From NCBI RefSeq assembly GCF_014805625.2, contig NW_023998415.1:32532270-32596269 (forward strand): a DNA stretch of 64,000 nt. The letters are read 5' to 3'. The notes beneath the pieces were generated by a model. The model did not search any database. It was not told the DNA's origin and was given only the letters and a program-made list of their open reading frames with translations. The position numbers and the translations under genes were made by a program. Origin of the DNA: Glossina fuscipes (Eukaryota; Arthropoda; Insecta; Diptera; Glossinidae). Below, piece after piece: positions 1-11,848 of the stretch (its first letter is position 1; the number at the start of each line of letters is the position of its first letter).

Positions 1-1465
1 GAATGTTCTCCCCAAAGCATAATATTGTGTTCTTACTTAATTTGTATTTTTATTTTTTTATTTTTATCCTTGGGTTTTGCCAAATAAGAAAACGAGAAAC
101 GAAAAAAAAGAAATGAGAAATGAGAAAAGAGAAAAGAAGAAGAAAATCTTAAGTATTCTTTTTTTGTGGCACTGTGCTCTCTCAGCCAGTACGCATATAT
201 TTCTGATCCCTTAAGCCAAATCGGCCACATGGTTAACACAATGCACATGTTTACTCATAAGTTATTTGCCTTTTACTTAAAAACCTCGAATAAATGCAAA
301 TGTGCCGTAATAAAACCCGCAACATATTTAATAATGCACACAGCTTCTCGCTGCGTTCAACGACTAGACAGACGGACACAGAGCTAAAGACGTTCACATT
401 TACTATCTCCATGGCGCTCGCTTTAACAATTGGACCGAAACGTTTGCATTAATTCTCGTTTCGTTTTAGCTGCAAGTAAATAACTGAACTTTGCTGTAAG
501 TTTGTATTAGTGCGCGTATAAGCAAATGTGGTTGCGTCAATGAGATTTGCTCTGTTCTTGCATTTTGTTTGAAAAGAGATGCTACTACGACTAAGCCACA
601 CTTTTATTGCGATTGCGGCGAGAAGAAAATGAAAGTGGTTTCTCAATGTGTTTGTAACAGAAGAAGTTGTGATACCTCGAAGATTTAATTATTGATATAT
701 ACGTGCATTTGGGGCAACATTTATCGGAATGCTATTCCTAATTCTAGTTATCCAGAGGGAGATTATTCTCAATTTACTGCATTCACACATCTATCGCTCA
801 TACGTTGCATTGGCCCTACTGTTTATATACACTTTTGCCAAATCATCAAAACGAGTCTAAGACGAGGCGTATGCATGCAAAGTTCATCTTAGCGTGAATC
901 CAACTTTTCTATTTCACGTTTATTCTACAACTCTTCGTTCGATAGCATCGTTAAAGCATCTTCTTACCTGGCCTAAGCTGATCGAATAAATTTAATATTA
1001 ACGTTAAGGTCGCCGCGTTGCTAAGCCTACCTCTACACTATTATGCGGAATTAAATTAAATTATCTAATAACTTCAAAGCATTTCTCGAAGTAACAAGTG
1101 TTTAAACAAAAATCAACTTAGTCGGGAAATAAATTCCCGTCTATTGCCTTTCACAGAGAGTTTTACAACTATTTCGTTTTTTAGCTTACGCCTGTAACAT
1201 GATGTTTGATGAAGTCATGAAATTATGAAATCATAAATGTACACCAGTGCATAGTGTGTGGCTTTATCTCACTCTCATAAGGTATTCAGCCGAAAATTCC
1301 AGCAATAGAAGAAAAAATAATTAGATAAAAATAAAGTTAAACATAGTGTCAGGCTCTGATCTGTACTTTGATTTTTTCTCTTTCTCAGTATGGGCGAGTC
1401 TTGACCTTTCGACTCTGAATTCCTAGTAATGGAGAGAAATTAAAGTGTTACTTTTCCTTTCCTTT

Positions 1466-1467
<2 letters not shown>

Positions 1468-1496
<29 letters not shown>
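1468..1496. repeat. T29 homopolymer preceded by (CCTTT)n
   Basis: Pure T run after three CCTTT units (1454-1468). As a reverse-strand poly(A) it could mark a retroposed copy, but no recognisable element body lies next to it. Confidence 0.95.
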
Positions 1497-1721
1497 GTTA
1501 AGAAAAGCGATATATCCTGGGCGGGAAGGATCACAAAATCCGTTTCAATGTAGGCGGCCTTTTTTTGGAACACTCACTCATCACCTAATGTCACGACTAT
1601 AAACAAGTTTGGTTTGCTTAGAATATCAAACTTTGTTGAATTTTCCCCTCTACAGCTACTCCCAATATTCGATATGATCTTTAACTAGATTAACGCGTAA
1701 ATTAGCGAAAATATATATACA

Positions 1722-1742
1722 ATATATATATATATATATATA
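1722..1742. repeat. (TA)n microsatellite
   Basis: About ten TA units in AT-rich sequence. Confidence 0.95.
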
Positions 1743-2626
1743 AAACTATGCTCTCAATCCAATTTGTAGTATAATTTTTCAATCAGATTCTTACGTAAAT
1801 TCCGTTATGTTCTGTCACTTTGTGTGTGTTGCGTGTACGAACGGCGCTTATAATTTTGATAACCTATTTTCGTCTGATTAGCGGTTACGTATTGCGACGG
1901 CTACACGTACTCTGCCAATTAATAATACACTGTCACATATTGTGCTGTCAGCAGATGCTGTTATAAGGTAAATTTGATATTTGTGTTTTCTGTTTGATTT
2001 ATAGTAATTGTGGGCATGACCATGCCTAATAGCTGTCGGCAAGCTTAAAATTGTCAGATAATTGACATCAGTAAGCACGTGTGGGCCAGAGTAAAGGATA
2101 TCTTAGAGAGACCTGATGGTCTAAGAATTCGTCCATGTGTGCGGAAATGCCGACTCCGATCTCCTACATCTTTCGGTAAAATAATCTCAAAATTGTAAAG
2201 TTTTCGCTTTAAAGCTTTAGATTGGCCCTTGGATTTTGCTGGACTGAAGGTCCATGTCAAGTTTGAACTTGAATCAGCTAAATGGAATCAATGTTTCACT
2301 CACAATGATTGGAAAATAATATAAATAAGGCGAAGTAGGCGAGCAAGGATTGTGTCCAAGGTGCTGCCAAATGTTAGCCAAACTATTTATGTACGATACA
2401 AGAACGATATGAAAAGAGTTTCGCCTTATTTTGCAGAACTAAGTAGGGCGAATACCATGCCTTTATGGTTTTGACCAGGATAGCTCTGTACAGTCTGTGA
2501 TATGCGCTTTTATTAATTGCGTACATTTAAAAAAATTAATATACACTCTCCCTGCGATAGAGATCAAAACAGCCTTAATAAGCTGAATATAAATTTATTC
2601 TGCAAATTTATTTAATTATTTTGGTT

Positions 2627-2628
<2 letters not shown>

Positions 2629-2673
<45 letters not shown>
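2629..2673. repeat. (TC)n microsatellite
   Basis: About 22 TC units with one late interruption (TCTATC). GA/TC repeats can bind GAGA factor in flies, but this alone does not show regulatory use. Confidence 0.95.
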
Positions 2674-2674
<1 letters not shown>

Positions 2675-5600
2675 AACAAACTACAACTGACCACAAATGC
2701 TGAATATTGTGTTTGTTATTAATTTTTATAGAGACCTCATAAATTTATAAAGCGCACGTGTGATTGTGGTAACACAACTATTGCAAAAAAAAAACAAGAT
2801 ACACTGGATTTGTTATTTAAAAAAATGTATTTTTTATAGTTTCAAATACACAAGTGGAGGATGCAGTCGCTATTAGTTAGTCCGAACGAAACAAAAAAAA
2901 AACATTTTTTTTTTTTTTTTCTTATAATCACATTTTAATTTATTTTAAAAAAACTATGTATATAGTATATAAATATATGTTTGTCCTTTGCTTTTTTTTT
3001 TAGATAAACATTGAAAAGGAATTTCATTGAAAAATTTTTGGTAAGTTATGCAAACCTTAAATTCCTTAAATAAATAACGATACACGAATTGAACGATTTT
3101 TCATGCTATGTATGATGGATTTCATGCAATATGATAGGTGTTTGCTGTGTAAACCAAAGGCAATAATGATGACTTAAATATACTAAGCTTTTTCTCTCCT
3201 CGTTGTGAAGCCCGTGTTCTTTTTTCTACGCCGGCGTCTAAAGCATAGAATGAAATGTTCAGTGCAAATTCTTATTAACAAAAACAGAAACTATCAAATT
3301 TGCTTGATTTAATTGAAAGTACCGTTAATTGAAAACTAACATATCTTTTAATTACGTAAGATTATTGAAAGAAGTTGATTAAAAAAGATTAGCTTCCTCA
3401 CAGAGATAAGAAAGGCGTATAAGTCATCGTATACATGTTACGACTTTTGTTACCTCTCACTTTGTCACTTTTTTCCACTTGTATGCACATTGTGTATGTG
3501 TATTAAAAAGGAACAAATAGATATATACTTCCTACCCTTTTTCACTTCATATCTTTTATTTGCTGTCCGGTCAGACCAGAACTACGGACTTGTTTAGCGT
3601 ATAACTAATATTGAAAAAAAAAAGAAGAAATTTGCTTAAAAGTTTTCCCACCAAATTAATAATCCAGGCTCGCTTGCCAAGTAACGGTAAAAACGTTATT
3701 TTACGAATATATATTGTTCGAGTTGTCCTGATTTATGTCATGCGCTGTTAATATCATGCTGCAACATTAACTTGGATATGACGGCATCTATATCCGGCAG
3801 AAGTACTGCCTACGTATTGTATATGTGTCATAACGTAAAATGCTCTGTCGCGTTGAACTCCTGCGTAGGATGGCGTAGGTTTTTTTTTAGAATTTTTAGT
3901 AGATCTTTTTACAAATGATGTAAAGAAACATGCATCGCTTTAATGCTTCTTCTGGTCCTGGCCGTTCGAATATTGCGACTAAACGCTCCTGACTTGACTA
4001 ACCTTGCTCTCCGCAAATATGCTGCTTATATAACCTTTTCGAAGCGAATTTCAACTAAGCTAACTAACCTTCACTTGTGACCATTCCGTGTTGAGTTCTT
4101 TTCTGGCGCGTTATGCTTAATCTTTCTGACAATCGCCAGTTGTCTGGGGCCTGCTTCACTTTATAGTGTCGACAGATAAGGCATCATAACTCTGTTACGT
4201 GATTTTTCCATAGCACGAATTTCATTTCTTAGAAGATCGGCAAACTAAAACAGGCTGGAACAATCGTTAGCCTTGCAATATCCTTTTGAGGCAGATAATC
4301 GTCGCTGCAAGATTAGATCTGAAGAATATGGTATGTGGGACAGCGAAGCGATCGATGTGCAGTCGATTTTCTCGCATGTCAATATATGGCAAACATGTTC
4401 TGTGGATACGTTTACAGTCTCTGCTATCTCTTTGATCCGAATTTCTTAATCGTGCATTTTGCGAACGATAACCGTCGCCCGAGTTGATACGGCCACGCTT
4501 TAGTTCAGCTATGTAATATTTTTCCGTGCCAAGTGGTGATATGCACAACTCATATATAGCATCCAATCTAGCACTCAATGTTTTCCATTTTCGCATAAAC
4601 ACTCACTTCGACTCGATTGAACAAAGCTAGTTATGGTTGAAGTTGTGGTGAGGTCGTATCAACATATTCGCAAGCATATTTTTCAAGTTTTATAAGCAAG
4701 TGTCCAATGCGCTCTACTAGCACTAGCATTTTATCATAGCATACCTATTGTGAACCTAAGTCAGCCCACTTTGGCACATGGTGCTGACAGTAGACTTGCA
4801 GTAAGCGAACTAGATGCAGAAATTTGCTTTAGCTCCCAATACTCTTTAAAAGAATTCTTCAAATTTTTTCTCAATCGAGCCGATGGTCTCCTGTTTCAGT
4901 TCATTATTGGAAAAAAACTCGATCAGAATAAGTGCTTTAGGGATTTAAGCATGTTCGGGCCTTTTAGGCATTTGTAAGAAGTGTTAAAAAAGGAGAAAAG
5001 GAGGAGTCATGGTTGACATTCGCCTCTTTTCGCTGGTATGGCAGTGATTTTGCTAACGTTGTTGATTAAGGGAGTAAACGCAAGTAACTGTAAGGATAAA
5101 CAACAAATTTAATTTCACATTATGTCAAGCGTAAGACACATCGAATTAACTTTATCATGCCTTACTTACGCTTTTTATAATTGCTTCAAACAAGCAATCC
5201 TTGTATGTGTCAAACACAAGACGTGGCACACATTTGTATGTTAAAATACACATATACGCAGTCACTCACGCTGTGCAACAAAGTTATGTACTTATGCTAA
5301 TGTTTGCGTACATATGCAATATAATATCGCATCACTCAATATGTCCCCGGTTTAAATTGCCGTTATTTCTTTTTTTTTTTTTTTTTTCAATTTCATCATT
5401 CAAGCGCACTGATAGTGTTACATATTATTCACTATTGTTGCTTTGTCCGTGTTTTTAAGATATTCGATAAACAATGCTCCATGCGCATCCGAACACATGG
5501 ACAACACCGTAAGCTTTACAGTCGACGTTGTCTTTTTAGTCGGATTGCTAAGTCTCGATTTCACTCCGATTGACTGCGATGAGGCATTAAAGCGTAATTT

Positions 5601-7303
5601 TGCCTAAATGGCTCTAATGCGTTGTTGCTCTTGATCAAAAGTGAACAAGCGCGGCTTCTCTTTCATCCACTCTTTTACTTTCGCGTATCGTTGGTTTCGC
5701 GAAAAGATTGCTACCATCCAGATATCATATCAGTCTATTGCCAGTGTTAGCATACGTGTGACAGATCGAAGACGTATTTTGTGAAGTGTTGTATTATCGT
5801 AATGTAAATAATGTAAATACTTATTTTCTTACACCAAGAGATCAAATATGAGAAAATATTTCACTTAATGCATGTGCTTTGGCTAGGGCTTTAGTTGAAG
5901 TCTCAATGCTTACATGCATTTGATAGAAATTTTAAATGTTGGCTTTAAGACATTTTCAAAACACTACAAAGGTACACTTGCAACATCTGTATCACTTTCC
6001 CCGGAGACCTATGCCCAGATTTTGTTTTCATTTAAAACAAAATATATTAAAAAGAAATGTTGCAACACTGAACAAAATATTTGATGCAGTAATGCTTGAT
6101 AAACATCTGATATTATGATGTCCGACGCTCCATTGTATCTGCAACGGCAACTGCCATAGGTCTTGGAAAGACTCTTAGTGTGTATTCTTTATAAGTGTGA
6201 GATTACAAGTTGTTTGGCGAACTGTGGCTTTGTGTTCTGTTGAGACTTGTGACGTCGAAAAGATCAAAGGAGAAATCAAACACGAACTATGTAGTGCATA
6301 TACACATATGTGTTTGAATTTGAATTAGCTAAGCGACTAAAGGCGAAAATTTGAAATTAAATTTGTTTCGATTTCTCACACATCATCGATAATAGACTTT
6401 GGCAATTTTTTAAAAAGTTGAAAGAGTTAGCAAATAGTTAGCAATAGCTAGCAAAGCCCTATCATGAACAACTAATGAAAAACCGCCTAACATAAGGCGT
6501 ATTCTAAAAGTACACATAGCTTTTTCACATGTACAAAAAGGGTTAACATCATCCGTTCATTTACTCTGCAGTCACTGATCTTAGCTGAGCTATCAAAGAT
6601 ATTCACTCTTAAGATTATTAACATAAGCGGCTATTCTTCGTAAATCATCTAAATCAGGTAAGAGGTAAATTCGTTCCTATATATATATATATATATACAG
6701 TCGGAGTAGAAAAGCATTATAGCAATCTAGTCTGTCGTTCGGCGAACATCTGTGTATCTGTAAATAAATGGATCAAAACTTGATGGGTCAATGCAGAGAT
6801 CAAAATAATAAAAATTATTTTTAAGAAGGACGTGAAGGACGACTGAACAACCGCCGTGCTATGTCATACGCTTAACAGAGACAGCTAATGATATGGCTAT
6901 CACTAGGATGGCTCCCGTAGAGTACTGCCTTTGGTTGTGTAAAACAATCGAACGCCACTTAAACGACTGTAACTTGTAAACTTATGGGCGGAATGTAATG
7001 AGATTTTTTGTTTCATTTCCTTTGAAAGAACGGTACCATCCAAAAATCATATGGATTCATCAATAGTGGTCGCACATCTGTAGGAATCCCATAAACTGAT
7101 GTTGATTTGAGCAATTTTGAATTCCAAGTAAACTTAGACGTTTAGCTTGGTTTTCAACGATTTCTCGAAAAACGTGGCTTGAAAGCCGGAAACTGAGATG
7201 TTATTAGGAAAATAAAAATAATAATCACTCACTTTAAAAAAAGATTTCGACTCACTTAACGTGTGTTTCGATGACTGCAACACGACTGCTGTTAACAAGA
7301 TAT
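2674..7303. other. no gene seen
   Basis: AT-rich unique sequence with T runs near 2900-2920 and 5370-5387. The longest open frame is 111 codons from GTG on the minus strand (4602-4267); it has no family resemblance and no supporting context. GTTAGCAAAT/AGTTAGCAAT/AGCTAGCAAA near 6427-6455 is a small degenerate tandem array. Confidence 0.65.
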
Positions 7304-7360
7304 AAATATATATATATATGTGTGTATGTATGTCTGTGTGTGTGTGTGTGTGTGTGTGTG
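7304..7360. repeat. (TA)n followed by (TG)n compound microsatellite
   Basis: TATATA 7308-7319, then interrupted TGTG, then an uninterrupted (TG)13 at 7335-7360. The open frame across it (7271-7579) begins with the repeat-coded Tyr/Ile/Cys/Val run and is not credible as a gene. Confidence 0.95.
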
Positions 7361-8502
7361 AATGTGTTTTTTATATTTCGTTCAGAAAACATCGTTCAGT
7401 GTATATCAAGTTTGGTAGAGTTGTATGTCGTTTACGGCGCTGCGTTTTTCTGTCTTTGTGACTGGATTAAATTGAAAAAACATGCTGCTGAAGCTACGGG
7501 CAAGATTACGTTGGCTAGGAATGAACATGTGGCAAGGTACAGAACAGTTAGAAATTCAACAAAAGTTTTGCGCGATTGAGTGCAAAAACTCTTAGGCTTG
7601 AAAACGATAAAAATTCGCTTAAGTCCATCCATCTCCAGCAAAAGCAACCAAGGAATTAATCTTCAGCTTGGACTGGAAAATTTCACCGCACCCGCTGCAT
7701 TCTTCAAAGCTGTTACCTTCTGATTAGCACTGGTCCAGGTTGGTGCAGTCAAATTTAGCAGTGCAGCAGCGCTGCTGAAGATGTACAAAAATGGATCAAT
7801 CACTATTTAACCTCAGAGCCACGAAGTTTCATCAGACTACAGATAATGATGGAGCATATTTTGCTTAGTAAGCTTAGTAGCAATTACATTTTAAATAAAT
7901 TCGGAACATATTTATTTGCACACCTAATAAACAATAATTCGTTTACTTATATCTATCAACGAAAGCATAACTTTTACAGCTCAGCGTTTTTCTATCTCTT
8001 CGGAGAGTTGCGCTTTAGAACGCCGAAAGGACATATTGTTTCGTTTACCCCTTTTGTACTTTAATAGTTAAAGTCGCAAGAAATTCGGATAGAAACATAC
8101 AGCACTGATACAAGCGATTATAGGTTTTCCATCCCTTTTGCACTGTGATTACATTAGGGCTTCACCCTAACCATTTCACAAGTCAAATAGAGCTTTTTTG
8201 GCCCTAAGTGAGAATTTGGATTACATTCCCAAGGGTCGGTAAGAGAAGATTAATGAAATCTGAACACTGGCGTATGTTAAATTTCGAATAGTTGGTGTAG
8301 AGAGCTTAAGAGCAAGATATCTCATGAATACGCCTTTTAGTTGACGATATGAGCACAAAATACACTTTCGCGTTTCGTTCGTTGTATTTTCATTTTTATA
8401 TAATCGTGCGATCAGCCCACCAATTAAAGGCTCATTTAAAAGTTGCAGTGTTAGTGCACTGCATTAAAGCGGTAAAATGTTAAATCAAATAAATGGGCAC
8501 AG

Positions 8503-8506
<4 letters not shown>

Positions 8507-8540
<34 letters not shown>
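8507..8540. repeat. (TA)17 microsatellite
   Basis: Uninterrupted AT dinucleotide array. Confidence 0.95.
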
Positions 8541-8542
<2 letters not shown>

Positions 8543-9724
8543 GATGTTCAAGTGTGTCGATCAGAAATTTGAATGTACATTTTCACAGTTTTTCGCTTTG
8601 TGGCGGTGTGTTTCTAAGCAAATCTTTTTCCATACCCCTCTACCCGGTTCTTGTTTTACGGCCAGAAAGAGTTACGCGAATAGTAGACAACTAGTGCTTA
8701 TATCATTATAAAAGAATAGGTGGTGTATGTGAAGGGGAAATTTATCGAAGATAAGAAGCTAAATTTAACGAAAAGAAAATCACAACCAGGCATAGGAAAA
8801 ATGGGCTCGCTAAGTATATGTTTAAGTAAATGAAATCTTTTGTAAATGATTTCAATTTGTTCCACTATTTACAAGAAAATCAAAATTCTCTTTATATTAC
8901 TTGTACTTATTTATTTATTTTATTTTCTTTAATTAGAGTAATCATACAGAGTAAGCATAAATTCTATAATACACTATTCTTGTCGAAGTCTCGATGAATT
9001 CTATACAAAGTGTGACACAACATTTATAAATAACAATTAATAACCGTTAGGATATTAGTGCAAAGTGAAAGGATAGTAGTTTTACGAATAATGCTACTCA
9101 GTGCAATATGCTACTCATTAACTTAATTATGCTTTGACAAATGTTGGGAAAAAATGGTTGAGCAAGAAGGGTATGAAAAAAGCACATATGATAGAGATAT
9201 AACGGAAAATTCATTCATTCAAAGAAATGGAAAAAGTTCCTGTTCCGTAATGTTTGTGCTTATGAAATTGTCTGTCTCATGATTCATCGAAGGAATTTAT
9301 TTTTTTTCAATTCCTAATGTAATTATAATTATATCGCATTATGCGTAAATCGATACGTGTGTGTTTTGCACATGCATTCTAATGCTCTAACACAGGTGCT
9401 CTTTTATCTTCAAAGCTTTCAGTTACAGTTTCGCCTTTTAATCTCTCAATGCCTTTTTCAACTACTGAAAATAACGAAATTTAATTTCAAAGATTATGTA
9501 AAGAAAGTACGTAATGAAAGGAAAAAACAAGTTAATGAATTATAACGAGTTATCTAATAAAATACATGCCTTGTGGATCAAATTAGTTGAAATTAAAAAC
9601 GAATTATTTTAACTTACATATATGAGTCCTTACGCATTGTACATTAGATTTAGCACATTACGCTTCCACTATGGATTTAGGGCAAATGTTTACGCAAACA
9701 TTTTCTTACTACAAAATATATGTA

Positions 9725-9790
9725 AAAAAAAAAAAAAACAAAATTATTTTTTGCTCGTGTTAGTGGTTGCTTTTTTTTTTTTTTTTTTTT
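9725..9790. repeat. A14 and T20 runs
   Basis: An A run at 9725-9738 (one break nearby) and a T20 run at 9771-9790, separated by unique sequence. Together they form a possible weak inverted pair. Confidence 0.9.
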
Positions 9791-10139
9791 GTATATTCTC
9801 ACAAAGCCAAAGACATATAATGTCAGCCACGTACGAATGCGTTACAAAACTCTAACGTGCAAAATATTTACATCCATTGTCGTTCGCTTTTTGTGATCGG
9901 GTTGCGCTGCAGTTTTGTACGATCCCGATAATTACTCTTTCTCAGTTTCCCTTCTAATTAGTTTTCTGCGCGGACTTTCGCCTTTTTGGTTTCGTGTGTT
10001 CGCTCTCTTTTAAATTCTATCTGTGGTTCAATCTTAAGAGCAAATATTTTTGAGTTTTTGAACTCTCTTTTGCTGGAGTTTCGCGACCTTAAGCAAGCTT
10101 GTCTACATCTACTCAGGATACTATTTTGTAATTTATGAG

Positions 10140-10166
10140 GTCTCTCTCTCTCTCTCTCTCTCTCTC
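10140..10166. repeat. (TC)13 microsatellite
   Basis: Pure TC array. It codes the Arg-Glu run in the 127-codon minus-strand frame 9958-10341, which is therefore discounted. Confidence 0.95.
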
Positions 10167-10599
10167 GTACATTTCTGAAGACTAAATCCGTATGGATCAG
10201 TATAAATGAAATTTGACACAATGCATGAAGCCGAGGAAATAATCTTTGATAGAAACGCCCTCGAATGGACACATTTAGCGTGGTAATGATAAATACTGAT
10301 AAAATACTGTATCCTTGCATTTCAATAAAACGCTTGTCCATAAAGCGGCACTAGCTAGCGCAGTACGATTGACAACAAAAGAAAATATATATATATAATA
10401 TTGTGATCAAAAAGTAAAACCAATATTCGAGATAAATTGCGCAGGTATATCGGATATTAGAATTATTCTGTTTTTAAGTTGTTAGCACTGTCGCACAGAT
10501 CTGTGTCAAATTTCATATCATAAGCGTCATTAGTGCTTCAGCAGCAAGGTCTGACTTTGTACTCACATTTCGCACACAAGGTATTTTTTCCGATTTTTA

Positions 10600-10922
10600 C
10601 ATTTTTGTGATTTTATGATTTTGTTGAGCGCCTTGGACTTGGGTCTACGCATACGACTCGTAAACAACCGATCAACGGGAGAATATCGTGCAAAAGGTAA
10701 GCCAAGACTGAAAAGACCACACCAAAGCCGCTTAAAAACCAAGATGATGTTAACAGTTTTTTTCAATTGTCGTGTTATTGTGCACTATGAACTCCTTCTG
10801 CCGGGCCCAACTATTAATCAGAAATATTTATTATTTGAGTTTGAAGCTTCAGCACCAAAAAGGAAAATCCAAAAAAAAAAGCAAGACACGCGTCCATATT
10901 TCCATAAAAACGTTAAAGACCT
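10600..10922 (+). pseudogene. mariner transposase relic, central catalytic region
   Basis: This is a dead fragment of a Tc1/mariner-superfamily transposase, the enzyme that cuts and pastes mariner elements at TA sites. In one frame, 10637-10657 reads TWVYAYD, the segment that in mariner directly follows the first catalytic aspartate (TGDETW). A +1 shift then leads to a frame reading STGEYRAKGKPRLKRP, KTKMMLTVFFN, VIVHYELLLPGPTINQKY and RPYFHKN (10663-10915). These match the order of mariner blocks (W..kgepxPKrp, sKvMltvFFD.rGivHyEfLppGqTvNqkyY, KRPelWknN). The catalytic TGDE is degraded to APW, and I cannot find the second-aspartate block HHDNAPSH downstream. The fragment lies inside a 200-codon open frame (10615-11217) whose second half shows no mariner similarity, so that frame should not be called a gene. 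The match is by eye to family consensus; the block order makes it strong. Confidence 0.82.
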
Positions 10923-11554
10923 TCGAATATGTATAATCAGTTTTATTCGACCTGTTCTAGTGGTCGAGATATTACTTACCTATATCTACCTATCTACACC
11001 TATTCTACCAAAAAGTATCATTTATTTGATTAAAAACCAAGGTTTACAAATTAATTGCAATCTGTCTGCATGCACGCCCACAACAGGTTATAAGCTGACC
11101 ATTTTTTTCACATATATTGAAATTGATATACGTAAAGCATCGGGAGTTTTAGTTTCATCGAGAAGTAAACATATGGACATGCGCCACCATGTAATGGTAG
11201 CGCAAAGACAAAGTTGATTCAGATGAAATTTTTATAACACATGTTGCTTTCAATGAAAATGTGGCAGATTTGTTGTTTAAAAAGGTTTATGTAAACATGA
11301 ACACTGAGGCTTATGTAAAATGTTAAAATTATTGCATGTATAAAATATGTCGCAATTATAAACAACTTAAATTTAAGAGCATTGTTGTTGTTGAGGGGGC
11401 AAATGTTAGATAACATATTCTAACCTAGTAGTTGTTCATAAACTGTGACTTTGCTGCATTGAATAAAATGTAAATTAAGTTTTAGTTTTTTATAGAGACT
11501 CGTACCATATACAAAACCCATAGCGACTTGATTACATATATCTTCAGTTTTATA

Positions 11555-11795
11555 ACCACCACCGAAGGATGCGGGTATAGTCATTTTATATGTAATGTCA
11601 AGTCAGTTTCAGCGACTGCATAAAGTACATATGTTCTTGAACAGCATGAAATTCTCAATTGATTAAGTCATGTCTGTCTGTCTGTCTGTCTGTCTGTCAT
11701 ACGTTGTGCGTTCTTGACATTCTTCTGGTCGCAAAAATTTCATTATTCACAAATTATGAAAGACAGAGGTCTGAAATATTGTACATTTACTTAAC
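11555..11795 (+). repeat. dispersed (TGTC)n-containing repeat, copy 1
   Basis: This is a degenerate interspersed repeat. It opens with ACCACCGAAGGATGCGGGTA, passes through a variable AT-rich section, has AATTGATTAAGTCATG just before a clean (TGTC)7 array at 11671-11699, and continues with TTCTTCTGGTCGCAAAAAT near 11719-11737. The same blocks, in the same order, occur in reverse complement at 55.55-55.83 kb, and part of them occurs at 30.14-30.22 kb. From general familiarity, sequences of this kind (CACCGAAGGATG..., then TGTCCGTCTGTC...) are scattered through higher-fly genomes. I cannot name the parent element. No coding capacity is seen. Confidence 0.72.
11671..11699 (+). repeat. (TGTC)7 microsatellite inside the dispersed repeat
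   Basis: A clean tetranucleotide array of about seven units, embedded in the repeat at 11555-11795. It sits at the position where the reverse-oriented copy at 55.7 kb carries a (CAGA)n array. Confidence 0.95.
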
Positions 11796-11809
11796 GGAAA
11801 GCTCCACTA

Positions 11810-11848
11810 TATATATATATATATATATGTAAATATATATATATATGG
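11810..11848. repeat. interrupted (TA)n
   Basis: Two TA blocks split by GTAAA, immediately after dispersed repeat copy 1. Confidence 0.9.

Larger units (their letters stand above)
1..2628. other. no gene seen
   Basis: AT-rich unique sequence. No open frame exceeds 73 codons and none has a recognisable domain. A T29 run and a (TA)n repeat are listed separately. Confidence 0.7.
7361..10599. other. no gene seen
   Basis: AT-rich unique sequence. Open frames here (102, 72, 77 and 127 codons) overlap microsatellites or lack any recognisable motif. Sequence around 7640-7790 is less AT-rich, with repeated GCAGCAGCGCTGCTG-type words, but I cannot assign it. Confidence 0.6.

Noticed and set aside
4267..4602. 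111-codon minus-strand open frame
   Set aside because: Begins at GTG, has no recognisable motif and no flanking gene signals; its length is compatible with chance.
6950..7200. Moderately complex sequence considered as a transposon untranslated region
   Set aside because: A vague resemblance to mariner flanking DNA could not be supported by any motif, terminal repeat or second copy in the window.
10923..11217. C-terminal half of the 200-codon open frame at 10615-11217 as part of a gene
   Set aside because: Only the first 100 codons resemble mariner; the rest has no recognisable block and is probably a chance continuation.
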